The notes under the pieces are model-generated. The model did no database searches, had not been told where the DNA came from, and saw nothing but the letters and a program-made list of their open reading frames with translations. A program made the position numbers and the translations under genes. A DNA stretch of 64,000 nucleotides from Methanolinea mesophila (lineage in GTDB: Archaea > Halobacteriota > Methanomicrobia > Methanomicrobiales > Methanospirillaceae): contig NZ_JAGGKR010000001.1 of NCBI RefSeq assembly GCF_017873855.1, forward strand, positions 992,001 to 1,056,000. The letters run 5' to 3'. Positions 43,771-52,491 of this stretch are shown piece after piece; the first letter of the stretch is position 1, and each line of letters opens with the position of its first letter.

Positions 43771-44268
43771 ATGCTCTCCATGCGGTTGGCAACCCTAATC
43801 ACCACCCGGGGCGACGTAAGTATGATGTTTGAGATCGAGCAGAGGCTGGAGGAGAAGGGAGTCACCATGGACATCATCGTCGCCACCGCGATGGAGCTTT
43901 ATGTTCCCCACGGGATGGAGTCCGCGGAGGCCGCCCCGCGGATCCGGGAGAAGATCAGCCGGGCCCTCGGGGATCCCAACGTCTCCTCGCTCCTCCTTGG
44001 CGCGATCCTGCTGGAGGACGAGCTCTACTGGAAGCGGAAGAACTCCGAGATCCAGGACGACCCGGTCTTCCTGTTGAGCGACGAGATCATCGGCATGGCA
44101 ATTGCCGAATGCATCGGCGGGACCTACGCCCGGTTTGAGTTTACCCGTTACGACCAGAAAAAACCCGGAATTTTAAAGACCCTGGGCCCGTTCCTGGACG
44201 ACGCGGTGGCCGGGCTTATCGCCGGGTGCACTTCCAGGTTCTACAGCGAATGTTTCCAGCCTCTGTAA
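43771..44268 (+). CDS. cobZ: Alpha-ribazole phosphatase CobZ (PgpA-like fold)
   Basis: 165 residues. A phosphatidylglycerophosphatase-A-like protein; methanogen members (CobZ) remove the 5'-phosphate of alpha-ribazole phosphate or adenosylcobamide phosphate. Conserved stretches: MRLATLITTRGDVSMMFEIE, VTMDIIVATAMELYVPHGME, LLLGAILLEDELYWKRKNSE, SDEIIGMAIAEC and the C-terminal PFLDDAVAGLIAGC. The context between cobT and cobS strongly supports CobZ. ATG 43771 or 43780 are both possible. Overlaps cobS by 19 bp. Confidence 0.84.
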   Translation: MLSMRLATLITTRGDVSMMFEIEQRLEEKGVTMDIIVATAMELYVPHGMESAEAAPRIREKISRALGDPNVSSLLLGAILLEDELYWKRKNSEIQDDPVFLLSDEIIGMAIAECIGGTYARFEFTRYDQKKPGILKTLGPFLDDAVAGLIAGCTSRFYSECFQPL

Positions 44269-44966
44269 AGGCCCTGTTCCAGTGGACCACGGTGCTCCCC
44301 CTGGGAGCGCCCGCGGACTTCGAGGCGTTTGCGAAACGGTCGTACCTCTACCCTCTTGCCGGATGGCTCATCGGTGGTATCGTCGGCGCCGTCATCTTTT
44401 TCGTGCCCTACAATGGCCTTGCTGCGGCCTTCGCCCTGGCGGGGGTGCTGCTCCTCTCGGGCTGCAACCACTTCGACGGGTTAATCGATCTCGGGGACGG
44501 GATGATGGCACACGGGAGCAGGGAGAAACGGATCGCGGCGCTCACCGATCGGAACGTGGGAGCAGGAGGGGTCGCGTTCGGGTTGATCTTCTCCCTCATC
44601 GCTTTTGCCGGACTCCTGTCCGCAAGTGTTCCCGCCTTCGCCATCCTCATCGCGGAGGTGGGGGCGAAGCTCGCCATGTCGGTGGTAACCACCTTCGGCA
44701 GCCCGTTCCGGGAAGGGATCCAGTCCTACATGCATGCCCGTTCCAGGAAGTATTTCCCGTTCCTCTCGGTCCTGTTGTTCCTGCCGCTATTCTTCCTCCC
44801 GGTGAACACGGTTGCGGTTTCCGTTGCAATGGTACTGGCGGTCGTCACTCCGCTCGCACTTGTTGCACTATCGTCAAGGCTCTTCGGCGGGGTAAACGGA
44901 GACGTTGCCGGGGCGGCGAACGAGATCACCCGGGCGGTAATCCTCGCGGCCCTTATTCTGGCCTGA
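44250..44966 (+). CDS. cobS: Cobalamin-5'-phosphate synthase CobS
   Basis: 238 residues, about six membrane segments. Joins adenosyl-GDP-cobinamide with alpha-ribazole (phosphate) at the membrane. Diagnostic motif GCNHFDGLIDLGDGMMAHGS (HFDGLxDxxD, where Asp/His coordinate Mg2+), then REKRIAALTDRNVGAGG. The start MFPASVKALFQW at 44250 is preferred to the longer in-frame start at 44226; the first 19 bp overlap cobZ, so translation is probably coupled. Confidence 0.9.
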   Translation: MFPASVKALFQWTTVLPLGAPADFEAFAKRSYLYPLAGWLIGGIVGAVIFFVPYNGLAAAFALAGVLLLSGCNHFDGLIDLGDGMMAHGSREKRIAALTDRNVGAGGVAFGLIFSLIAFAGLLSASVPAFAILIAEVGAKLAMSVVTTFGSPFREGIQSYMHARSRKYFPFLSVLLFLPLFFLPVNTVAVSVAMVLAVVTPLALVALSSRLFGGVNGDVAGAANEITRAVILAALILA

Positions 44967-44973
44967 TTCCGGG

Positions 44974-45927
44974 TTGCAACCTATTAAGACTGATGCCCGG
45001 AACCTAGATCTGATGTTTCCGAACCAGGGCGTTCACATGAAGGGAGGGGTGATCACCGAGCGGAACCCCGAGTTCTGCACGATCCGGACCAGGATACCGG
45101 CCGGAGTGGTGACTACCGACCAGCTCCGGGGGCTCGCGGATATCGCCGAGAAGAACGGGGTAACGGATCTCCACCTCACTACCAGGCAGACCGTGGAGAT
45201 CCCTCACATGGACCCCTCGGTGCTGAAGGAGATCGCCGCCGATCTCGCCGCGAACGGGACTCCTGTGGGTTCCGAGCGGGATGAGGTGGTCAACATCATC
45301 TCCTGTCCCGGGCTGGAGCGATGTGTCTTCGCGAATATCGACTCCATCCACCTTGCACAGGAGCTGGACCGGAGGCTTTTTGGAAAGGAGATGCCGGTCA
45401 AGGTCAGGATCGCTATCTCCTCCTGCCCCAACGCCTGCACCAGCCCCATGCTCAACGAGATCGGGATCGTAGGAAGGATGGCGCCGGTGCGGGTCCCGGG
45501 CATGTGTACCGGATGCGGGACCTGCGCCCAGTATTGCAAGGAATCGGCGATCATCATCAAACGGGGGATTTCGACGCTGGAGCCGGACAGGTGTGTGCAG
45601 TGCGGGACCTGCGTGCGCTCGTGCCCGTTCGACCTCCTGAAGACCTCGGGCCAGCAGTACCTGATCATGATCGGGGGGCGGAGGGGCCGCCACCCCCATA
45701 TCGGCAGGGAACTGGTCGCGGTTAACTCGGAAGAGACCGCGATAGGGGTGGTGGAGAAAGTGATTAACTGGGTCTACCGGAGGGCATGGAGCGGGAGGCT
45801 CCTCTCGGACCAGATGGACGAGATCCAGTTCGAAACGTTCCAAAAAGAAATACGGGACCAGATCCCCGAATCTGCACTGATCGGTGATGCACCGCCGGAG
45901 AAATTCTCGGGGAACGGAACAGAGTAG
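44974..45927 (+). CDS. Dissimilatory sulfite reductase-like protein (siroheme/[4Fe-4S] plus ferredoxin domain)
   Basis: 317 aa if started at TTG 44974, or 304 from ATG 45013. An Nir/Sir half-repeat (FCTIRTRIPAGVVTTDQLRG, LTTRQTVEI) leads to the siroheme-[4Fe-4S] ligands C111-x5-C117 (SCPGLERC) and C151-x3-C155 (CPNAC). An inserted ferredoxin domain has C178-C181-C184-C188 and C207-C210-C213-C217. This is the Dsr-like protein layout known from methanogens, where sulfite or an unknown electron acceptor is the proposed substrate. It starts 7 bp after cobS. Confidence 0.85.
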   Translation: MQPIKTDARNLDLMFPNQGVHMKGGVITERNPEFCTIRTRIPAGVVTTDQLRGLADIAEKNGVTDLHLTTRQTVEIPHMDPSVLKEIAADLAANGTPVGSERDEVVNIISCPGLERCVFANIDSIHLAQELDRRLFGKEMPVKVRIAISSCPNACTSPMLNEIGIVGRMAPVRVPGMCTGCGTCAQYCKESAIIIKRGISTLEPDRCVQCGTCVRSCPFDLLKTSGQQYLIMIGGRRGRHPHIGRELVAVNSEETAIGVVEKVINWVYRRAWSGRLLSDQMDEIQFETFQKEIRDQIPESALIGDAPPEKFSGNGTE

Positions 45928-45941
45928 CGCTACGGTCCCCG

Positions 45942-46235
45942 TTATCTCGATTTGAATCCCTTATTTTCGTCGTCGTCGCATTCGATGGCGAAGCCGTCCC
46001 GGACAAGGGTATTGAACTGGAGCTGGGCGTTGAGCAGGAGGTCCTCGGCCCCTCGGCCCCGGGACATGTCCTGCATCGCCTTCTCCTGGGGTGCCGGGTA
46101 CACCCTCGCTCCCACCCGGATCCCCTTGCAGTGGAGGCAATAGGCACAGGCGCGGTAGACCTGTACTTCCCCGGTGGCGCACTCCACCGCCGCGCGGATA
46201 TTTTTTTCGTCCCGGTGAATAGTCAGTGTCTTCAT
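45942..46235 (-). CDS. Small conserved hypothetical protein with CxxCxxC motif
   Basis: 97 residues. MKTLTIHRDEKNIRAAVECA...RACAYCLHCKGIRVG: Cys pattern C-x2-C-x2-C plus an earlier Cys, possibly binding metal; then a helical part (AEDLLLNAQLQFNTLVRDGF) and acidic end (AIECDDDENKG). Family not recognised. It converges on the sulfite-reductase-like gene. Confidence 0.6.
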   Translation of the reverse strand: MKTLTIHRDEKNIRAAVECATGEVQVYRACAYCLHCKGIRVGARVYPAPQEKAMQDMSRGRGAEDLLLNAQLQFNTLVRDGFAIECDDDENKGFKSR

Positions 46236-46411
46236 ACTCTGGAGCTAACATTTTAATCCATCGGATATCAGAGTGTCGGTTCTGCGCATTATTTGGCGAA
46301 ATCCCTCAAAATAGCGCCCATCGAAATGATTAATATGGATCCGTTTCCAATAAGTTATACTCGCATAAATAGGCTGTACTCTGACAGTCGGGTATTTATA
46401 GGAGGTATGTT

Positions 46412-47689
46412 ATGGCAAGTGAGAAGCCCCACATGAATCTGGCGGTCATTGGACACATCGACCACGGAAAGTCAACCATGGTCGGCAGGCTGATGTTCGA
46501 GACCGGAACCGTCCCTGCGCACATCATCGAGGGATACCGGAAGGAGGCCGAGTCCAAGGGCAAGGCGACTTTCGAGTTTGCATGGGTTATGGACAACCTC
46601 AAGGAAGAGCGTGAGAGAGGTATCACCATCGATATCGCGCACAAGAGGTTCGACACCCCGAAGTTCTATTTCACCGTGGTGGACTGCCCCGGGCACAGAG
46701 ACTTCGTAAAGAACATGATTACCGGTGCATCCCAGGCCGATGCCGCGATCCTCGTGGTCGCAGCCCCTGACGGTGTGATGGAGCAGACCAAGGAGCACGT
46801 CTTCCTTGCGAGGACCCTTGGTATCAACCAGATCATCATTGCACTCAACAAGATGGACGCGGTAAAGTACGACCAGAAGCGCTTCGAAGAGGTCAAGAAG
46901 GACCTGTCCGGGCTGCTGCAGATGGTCGGGTACAAGCCCGCGGAGATCCTGTTCATCCCCACCAGCGCACTCGCAGGGGTCAACATCTCCAAGAAGGCTC
47001 CCGAAACTCCCTGGTACACCGGCCCGTCACTCCTCGAGGCCCTGGACACCCTTAAGGAACCCGAGAAACCGATCGACAAGCCGCTCCGGCTGCCCATCCA
47101 GGACGCCTACAGCATCAGCGGTATCGGCACCGTGCCCGTAGGGCGCGTAGAGACCGGAGTAATGAAGAAGGGAATGAAGGTCTCCTTCATGCCGGCCAAC
47201 AAGGAAGGCGAGGTCAAGTCCATCGAGATGCACCACGAGGAGATCCCCCAGGCACTTCCCGGCGACAACGTAGGGTTCAACGTGCGTGGTATCGCCAAGG
47301 GTGACATCAGGCGTGGCGACGTCTGCGGACCCGCAGATGCACCGCCGACGGTTGCGGACGAGTTCACCGCCCAGATCGTGGTGCTCCAGCACCCCAGCGC
47401 CATCACCGTGGGATACACCCCGGTGTTCCACTGCCACACCACACAGACTGCCTGCACCTTCATCGAGCTGCAGAAGAAGCTCGACCCCAGGTCCGGGCAG
47501 ACCAAGGAAGAGAACCCCACCTTCCTGAAGAGCGGTGACGCAGCCATCGTCAAGATCAAGCCGACCAAGCCGATGGTAATCGAGAATGTCAAGGAACTCC
47601 CTCAGCTGGGCAGGTTCGCAATCCGGGATATGGGCTCAACCATTGCAGCCGGAATGTGCATCGCAATTACGCCCAAGCAGATGAGATAA
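46412..47689 (+). CDS. tuf: Translation elongation factor 1-alpha (aEF1A)
   Basis: 425 aa GTPase that delivers aminoacyl-tRNA to the ribosome. G1 GHIDHGKST (about residues 14-22), switch [20 protein letters not shown]3 DCPGHRDF, G4 NKMD, and domain II/III with CGPADAPP and [11 protein letters not shown] (archaeal/eukaryal EF1A hallmark). Followed by rps10 as in many Euryarchaeota (the remnant of the str operon). Strong ribosome-binding site taggaggtatgtt before ATG 46412. Confidence 0.97.
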   Translation: MASEKPHMNLAVIGHIDHGKSTMVGRLMFETGTVPAHIIEGYRKEAESKGKATFEFAWVMDNLKEERERGITIDIAHKRFDTPKFYFTVVDCPGHRDFVKNMITGASQADAAILVVAAPDGVMEQTKEHVFLARTLGINQIIIALNKMDAVKYDQKRFEEVKKDLSGLLQMVGYKPAEILFIPTSALAGVNISKKAPETPWYTGPSLLEALDTLKEPEKPIDKPLRLPIQDAYSISGIGTVPVGRVETGVMKKGMKVSFMPANKEGEVKSIEMHHEEIPQALPGDNVGFNVRGIAKGDIRRGDVCGPADAPPTVADEFTAQIVVLQHPSAITVGYTPVFHCHTTQTACTFIELQKKLDPRSGQTKEENPTFLKSGDAAIVKIKPTKPMVIENVKELPQLGRFAIRDMGSTIAAGMCIAITPKQMR

Positions 47690-47713
47690 CCCAATATTTT
47701 TTTGGTGACCATA

Positions 47714-48022
47714 ATGCAGAAGGCCAGAATTCGCCTGACCGGTACAGACTACAAGAAAGTTGAGATGGTCTGTGAACGAATCAAGGAGATTGCTGAACGA
47801 ACGGGTGTCAATCTGGCCGGTCCGATCCCCCTGCCGACCAAGAAGATGGTGGTCACCGTCCGCAAGAGTCCGGACGGAGAGGGGACCGCGACATGGGACC
47901 GCTGGCAGATGAGAGTCCATAAAAGACTGATCGATATCGACGCGGATGAGCGTGCACTTCGCCAGCTTATGCGCACCCAGGTACCGAAAGATATCGGAAT
48001 CGAGATAGTTCTCGAGAGTTAG
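47714..48022 (+). CDS. rps10: Small-subunit ribosomal protein S10
   Basis: 102 residues; [20 protein letters not shown], and the S10 signature [20 protein letters not shown] near residue 38-57. The ATG at 47714 has GGTGA just upstream; a TTG 12 bp upstream in frame is not needed. 24 bp after tuf, cotranscribed. Confidence 0.97.
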   Translation: MQKARIRLTGTDYKKVEMVCERIKEIAERTGVNLAGPIPLPTKKMVVTVRKSPDGEGTATWDRWQMRVHKRLIDIDADERALRQLMRTQVPKDIGIEIVLES

Positions 48023-48037
48023 GGAGGACTCCCGCAG

Positions 48038-49648
48038 TTGAGCGCTGCATATCCGAGGTTAACGCGCTGGTTCTCAGTCGAGAATCTCTTTATTTTAATT
48101 TTTATTCTCACCTTTCTACTGCGGTTCCTGTTCCTGGACCTGAAACTGTTTCATCACGACGAGTCGATTCATGCCTGGTTTTCCTACGATCTCCTGACCA
48201 AGGGGTCCTACACGTATGACCCCATGTATCACGGGCCGTTCCTGTACTACGTCACCGCCGGGATGTTCTACCTCTTCGGCCAGTCCGATCTGGTAGCGAG
48301 GATACTTCCCGCCCTGTTCGGGGCGCTCCTGGTCCCCCTGGTCTATGCAATCTACCGGCTGGGATACCTTGACGCCCGCCAGGGCCTTGTCGCCGCGGCG
48401 TTCGTCGCGGTCTCCCCCGACCTGGTCTATTTCTCCCGGTTCCTGCGGCACGACATATTCCAGCTCTTCTTCACCCTGCTGATCGTGGTGGCACTCCTCT
48501 ATTACCTGGAGCGAAAGAAGCTCTGGTTCGCACTTGTCGCGGGCCTCGCCGTAGGAGGCGGTATGACGCTCAAGGAGGATATGCCGCTCTTCCTGGTCAT
48601 CCTGATCACTTTCGCCATCTTCCTGTGGTGGAGACGGAAGATCCACCTTCCTCCCACCTGGAAACGGGATCTTATCCTGGGGCTCGTCGTAGCAGGTGCG
48701 ATAATCGTCGCATTCTACTCATCGTTCGGAGGGCAATGGGAGATCCTGTATACCGGGCTCATAAAGGCGTGGAACCACTGGACCGCAATGCATGAAGCGT
48801 GTCGTATCTGCGGGCCGCCGTATTTCTACATCCTGTTGCTGCTCCTTTACGAGGTGCCGATCTTCATCCTGGCCATCTTCGGGATCATGCAGTTCATAGA
48901 CCGCCACAACCCCTTCCCCGGATGGATTGAGAAGATCCGGGAGTACCGGAACCGTGAACCGGCGAAAACCTTCGAGATCGATGAGGTCACCGGGAAAAAC
49001 GCGGGTCACGGCAACGTCCCGTGGGACAAGAAGGAACTCTTCTTCGCGTTCTCCATCTGGTGGATGGTGGTGACCATGGCGGCATATGCCTACATCGGCG
49101 AAAAGGTCCCCTGGCTGATAATCCACCAGCTGCTCCCCATGATCTTCGTCGCGGTCTATCTTATGACCCCGAACAAGACCATCGTGGCGGTGATCGGGAT
49201 CATTTTCCTTCTGTTCATGACCTGGCACGTCGCATTTACGCCGGGCGATATCAACGAGCCGATCGTACAGGTACAAAACTCCGAGGAGTTGCGGGAGGTG
49301 ATGGCCCAGATCGACAACTCCAGCGTGGTAATGATCGCATCGAAAGACTACTGGCCGCTTCCCTGGTACTACCGGGGCGATAAATGGGACAAGATGAAGT
49401 TCTACGGCCAGATAGTAGACCAGACTACGATAGAGCAGGTCAATCCCGACATGATCATCACCCACGATCTGGAGAGCTATCCCTGCCTGCCCGGGTACGA
49501 CAAGGCGACCTACAAACTCTCATACTGGTTCTCCATCTACGACCAGGAGTCCCGGTTACCTGAGTATTATTTCCAGCGGGATGGGAAACTGGGGAGCATT
49601 AACATAGACGTATTCACCCGGAACGCGAGCGCGACGGGCTGCTATTGA
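48038..49648 (+). CDS. TIGR03663 glycosyltransferase-39-like membrane protein (Agl23 family)
   Basis: 536 aa with ~11 membrane spans, starting at TTG 48038 (GGGAGG 10-15 nt ahead). The first extracytoplasmic loop has LFHHDESIHAWFSYDLL (the HDES acid pair as in GT39/PMT), then YDPMYHGPFLYYVTAGMFYL. The C-terminal ~140 residues form a soluble outer domain (VVMIASKDYWPLPWYYRGD). TIGR03663 proteins transfer or handle lipid-linked sugars in N-glycosylation. Placed 15 bp after rps10, an unusual tail to a translation operon. Confidence 0.83.
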   Translation: MSAAYPRLTRWFSVENLFILIFILTFLLRFLFLDLKLFHHDESIHAWFSYDLLTKGSYTYDPMYHGPFLYYVTAGMFYLFGQSDLVARILPALFGALLVPLVYAIYRLGYLDARQGLVAAAFVAVSPDLVYFSRFLRHDIFQLFFTLLIVVALLYYLERKKLWFALVAGLAVGGGMTLKEDMPLFLVILITFAIFLWWRRKIHLPPTWKRDLILGLVVAGAIIVAFYSSFGGQWEILYTGLIKAWNHWTAMHEACRICGPPYFYILLLLLYEVPIFILAIFGIMQFIDRHNPFPGWIEKIREYRNREPAKTFEIDEVTGKNAGHGNVPWDKKELFFAFSIWWMVVTMAAYAYIGEKVPWLIIHQLLPMIFVAVYLMTPNKTIVAVIGIIFLLFMTWHVAFTPGDINEPIVQVQNSEELREVMAQIDNSSVVMIASKDYWPLPWYYRGDKWDKMKFYGQIVDQTTIEQVNPDMIITHDLESYPCLPGYDKATYKLSYWFSIYDQESRLPEYYFQRDGKLGSINIDVFTRNASATGCY

Positions 49649-49785
49649 TTTTTTTTCCGGATTTCACCTATCCTGCTATTTTTACCTTATTTCGGCTCTG
49701 TTGACATCCTCGATCTCCTTCATTTATGATCATATTCTCGAGGCTTTGCCAGGGTAGCATAAGAGCACGAATCTATTGCATATGA

Positions 49786-49850
49786 CGCTCCAGGGACTGC
49801 GCCCCGCCGCTGAGGCGCCCCAACAGGATATGCCAGGACTGTCGCAGGCC
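49786..49850 (-). repeat. Dispersed palindromic repeat, copy 3
   Basis: Minus strand: GACAGTCCTGGCATATCCTG, TTGGGGCGCCTCAGCGGCGG, GGCGCAGTCCCTGGAGCG. About 90% identical by eye to 18490-18555. Confidence 0.85.
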
Positions 49851-49907
49851 CAGAATCTTTTTTTTAATTGACATTAAGCGACTTCAGCCCGGGGTAGTGT
49901 TATCAAG

Positions 49908-49985
49908 AAATATCGCGCCGGGGGCTGCCGCAGTGGCGGGGGCGAAGCCCCCAAGAACGTCACATGGTAAGATGTCAACAGAGCC
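49908..49985 (+). repeat. Dispersed palindromic repeat, ATATCGCG subtype
   Basis: Reads aaatatcgcgccgggggctg, ccgcagtggcgggggcgaag, cccccaagaacgtcacatgg. Matches 34722-34795. Confidence 0.8.
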
Positions 49986-50199
49986 GATATTTCTTATACG
50001 CTGACGCCCCCGGGAGCTATTGCCCCCCGACTGTAATGTCTGGACTGTCGCATATCCAGGATTTTTTATCGATTGATTGGGAGATATCAGCCGGGTTACA
50101 CTTTGGCCAGAGATATTCGCGAAAAGACAAGGCCGTTAAATGCCCAATATCAATTTTGTTAAAGAAGATTTGAGTGGATTAACTCAATTCAGTGTAGTA

Positions 50200-50252
50200 A
50201 TGTGATCCGCCGCCGGGGCGCCCTTCGGGGGCGGCGGAACTATCCTGTTGAA
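50200..50252 (+). repeat. Dispersed palindromic repeat, CCGCCGCCGGGG subtype
   Basis: Reads gtgatccgccgccggggcgc, ccttcgggggcggcggaact, atcctgttgaag. Matches 9401-9450 (opposite strand). Its frame extends the downstream gene artificially to 50202. Confidence 0.8.
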
Positions 50253-50372
50253 GAAATGGATTCAGTTTCGGTTTTTTTAAAGAATGAAAAATTCTCGACG
50301 ACGCCCGGGCCCAGGTCCCCCGCTATCCGTCTCAATTATAGGGATCCCCCCCTATACATCTTGACGACAGCC

Positions 50373-51179
50373 ATGACCGGTCCGGGAATCGATGAGAAAT
50401 TGCGAAGGCTACATGAATACCTTGCAGACCATTCGCCGATGATTATATCATTCTCGGGGGGTGTCGACAGCGGGGTCATGGCCGCGGTGGCACGGGACGA
50501 GCTGGGTGATGACGCCCTTGCGGTGCTTTTAAAAAGCCCGGTTATCCCGGAACGGGAGATCGAATCCGCGATCAAAATAGCGGAATCAATCGGAATCGGA
50601 CTGGAGGTGCTCCCTGTCCCGCTCCTCGAAGACCCGGCGTTCTGTTCCAACCCTCCTGATCGCTGCTACCTGTGCAAGAAACATCATGCAGGCGTCCTGA
50701 GCGCGTATGCCAGGGACCACGGGTACTCGTTCATTGCCGACGGGCTGAATGCCTCCGACCTGGGGGAACGCCGGCCGGGAAAGCGTGCCGGTGACGAGGA
50801 GGGGATCCTCCATCCCTTCATCGCCGCAGGGATCTCCAAACCGGAAGTACGTGAGATCGCCAGGATAATGCGGCTCTCCTTCGCTGAAAAGCTCCCCTTC
50901 TCCTGCCTTTGTACCCGGGTCCCCTACGGCGAATCCATATCCCCGGACCTGCTGGCCAGGATCGGTCGGGCAGAGGATGTACTCGGCGAACTTGGTTTCA
51001 CGCAGTTCAGGGTCAGGGCCCATGGCCCGGTAGCCCGGGTCGAAGTGATCCCAGGGGAGATGGAAATGGCGATGGAACACCGGGTATGGATAGTGCGGCG
51101 TATGAAGGAGACCGGGTTCATCTACGTCACGCTCGACCTCGAAGGGTTCCGGTCCGGAAGCATGGACGAGGTGTTCTGA
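50373..51179 (+). CDS. larE: LarE-like ATP-dependent sulfur transferase (PP-loop)
   Basis: 268 residues from ATG 50373 (MTGPGIDEK). PP-loop IISFSGGVDSGVMAAV (residues 24-39) adenylates a substrate. Cys occur in FCSNPPDRCYLCKKHHAGV and FSCLCTRVPYGESIS (C-L-C), and the conserved IADGLNASDLGERRPG is present. LarE donates sulfur to pyridinium bis-thiocarboxylate for nickel-pincer cofactor; members with several Cys can carry an Fe-S cluster instead. No larB or larC nearby, so another sulfurated product is possible. The upstream frame start at 50202 lies in a repeat. Confidence 0.8.
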   Translation: MTGPGIDEKLRRLHEYLADHSPMIISFSGGVDSGVMAAVARDELGDDALAVLLKSPVIPEREIESAIKIAESIGIGLEVLPVPLLEDPAFCSNPPDRCYLCKKHHAGVLSAYARDHGYSFIADGLNASDLGERRPGKRAGDEEGILHPFIAAGISKPEVREIARIMRLSFAEKLPFSCLCTRVPYGESISPDLLARIGRAEDVLGELGFTQFRVRAHGPVARVEVIPGEMEMAMEHRVWIVRRMKETGFIYVTLDLEGFRSGSMDEVF

Positions 51180-51336
51180 AAACCAGGGAGAAACAGCCCC
51201 CGATTCCGGTAAACGAGACTGGATTTCTGAAAAGTCGTCTCCCTGGTGCCTGGTATCCCCGGACTGCGGTGTAACCCGGATGTGGAGTTCAACAAGAAAA
51301 AAACAGGCTGGTCGAATAAATAATTGAAAATAAGGG

Positions 51337-52491
51337 TTATCCCAGCTCGTCCCAGCGCCGGCGGCGCCGGAAGAGCACGATACCAACCACTGCGACCACC
51401 ACGATCAGGACGATTACCCCGATATAGATGAGCACCCCGCCGATCGCACCACCCGCTCCCCCGAGGGCATTACCGATCCCCGAGAGGGGGTTGGAATCGA
51501 CCTCGGTTTTTAGGGCCTGGGCATCGGCAAGGGCTTCCTGACCCTTGGCCAGGGCTTCGTTCGCCTTATTCGTAGCCTCATCGTAGCTCCCCTGCGAAGA
51601 GAGGTCGCGGGCGTCTACAAGAAGATCCGCCGCACGTTCTCTCTTGGTGATGATGGGAGAGAGGCGGGCGTCGTTCGACATGCTCTTGTTGACCTGGAAA
51701 TAGGTGATGATCTCGTCCGTCTGGTCGATAGGAACGCTCGCCTTGTTGATCGCGTCCGTGGTCTGCAACTGCTTGAGCAGGGTATTGAGATCGGTTATCG
51801 ACTTCTGGACCTGGCTGACATACGTCTGGGCGTTCGAGTAATTGGTGGTCGATTCGGCCTTCTGTATGTTTGCCATCGCGTCGTTGTACTTGGTCTCCGC
51901 CGCGGATACGTCCACCCCGTCGGCATTCAGCTGGTCAATAACTGCCTTGATCCCGGCAAGGTCCGTCTTCAGCTTGGGAATGGCGGAGGTGATCTCGGAC
52001 GGGTTGAGCACCATCTTTTTCTTGATCACCTGGCTGCTGGCGTCCGCCTGGTTCCTCGCATTGAGATCCGCTACCTTGAATACCGTGATCTCCCCCGACT
52101 GGCTTACTGTGGGCGTTGTTCCTTCAAGACTGACCTTCAGCTGGACCTCCTTGTTGGAAGGATAGGAGAGGGTCCACCCGTTGATGTTCACATTGGGACC
52201 GATGTCGATGGGTTGGGGATTTTCCACTCCGTCCAGGAGCAGTACCTTGGTCCAGTGCGCATTGGACAGGTCGGTGGAAAGCTGCAGGGTATCTTCGCTC
52301 GGGAAGGTGTCACCCCCGCCGGCAATGAAATCGACCACGAAGGATGCGGTCACCGAGGTCTGCCCTGATACCAGGTCACCGCTCGGGGTGATGGCAATAT
52401 TCGATACGGAAATGCTGGCAGACGCTGCCTGCGCGATGCCGAGAAATAGGATACAAACGATGAGAATCTTCCAATACCTGGTCATTTTCAT
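51337..52491 (-). CDS. Membrane-anchored extracellular coiled-coil protein, partner of CetZ gene
   Basis: 384 aa. Signal peptide (ILIVCILFLGIAQAASAS, about residues 9-26), a beta-sandwich N-domain (about 27-150), a long helical stretch rich in Lys/Ala/Glu (160-330: AETKYNDAMANIQKAESTTN, AADLLVDARDLSSQGSYDEA), a Gly-rich linker, then a C-terminal span (LIYIGVIVLIVVVAVVGIVL) and a basic cytoplasmic tail FRRRRRWDELG. Its ATG directly follows the stop of the CetZ gene. No named family recognised. The cytoplasmic Arg-rich tail could touch a cytoskeletal filament at the membrane (inference). Confidence 0.72.
   Translation of the reverse strand: MKMTRYWKILIVCILFLGIAQAASASISVSNIAITPSGDLVSGQTSVTASFVVDFIAGGGDTFPSEDTLQLSTDLSNAHWTKVLLLDGVENPQPIDIGPNVNINGWTLSYPSNKEVQLKVSLEGTTPTVSQSGEITVFKVADLNARNQADASSQVIKKKMVLNPSEITSAIPKLKTDLAGIKAVIDQLNADGVDVSAAETKYNDAMANIQKAESTTNYSNAQTYVSQVQKSITDLNTLLKQLQTTDAINKASVPIDQTDEIITYFQVNKSMSNDARLSPIITKRERAADLLVDARDLSSQGSYDEATNKANEALAKGQEALADAQALKTEVDSNPLSGIGNALGGAGGAIGGVLIYIGVIVLIVVVAVVGIVLFRRRRRWDELG

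Larger units (their letters stand above)
49649..50372. other. Repeat-rich intergenic region
   Basis: About 720 bp with three copies of the dispersed palindromic family (49786-49850, 49908-49985, 50200-50252), each of a different subtype or orientation. A T-run after the TIGR03663 stop (49649-49656) may terminate transcription. No convincing gene. Confidence 0.7.
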
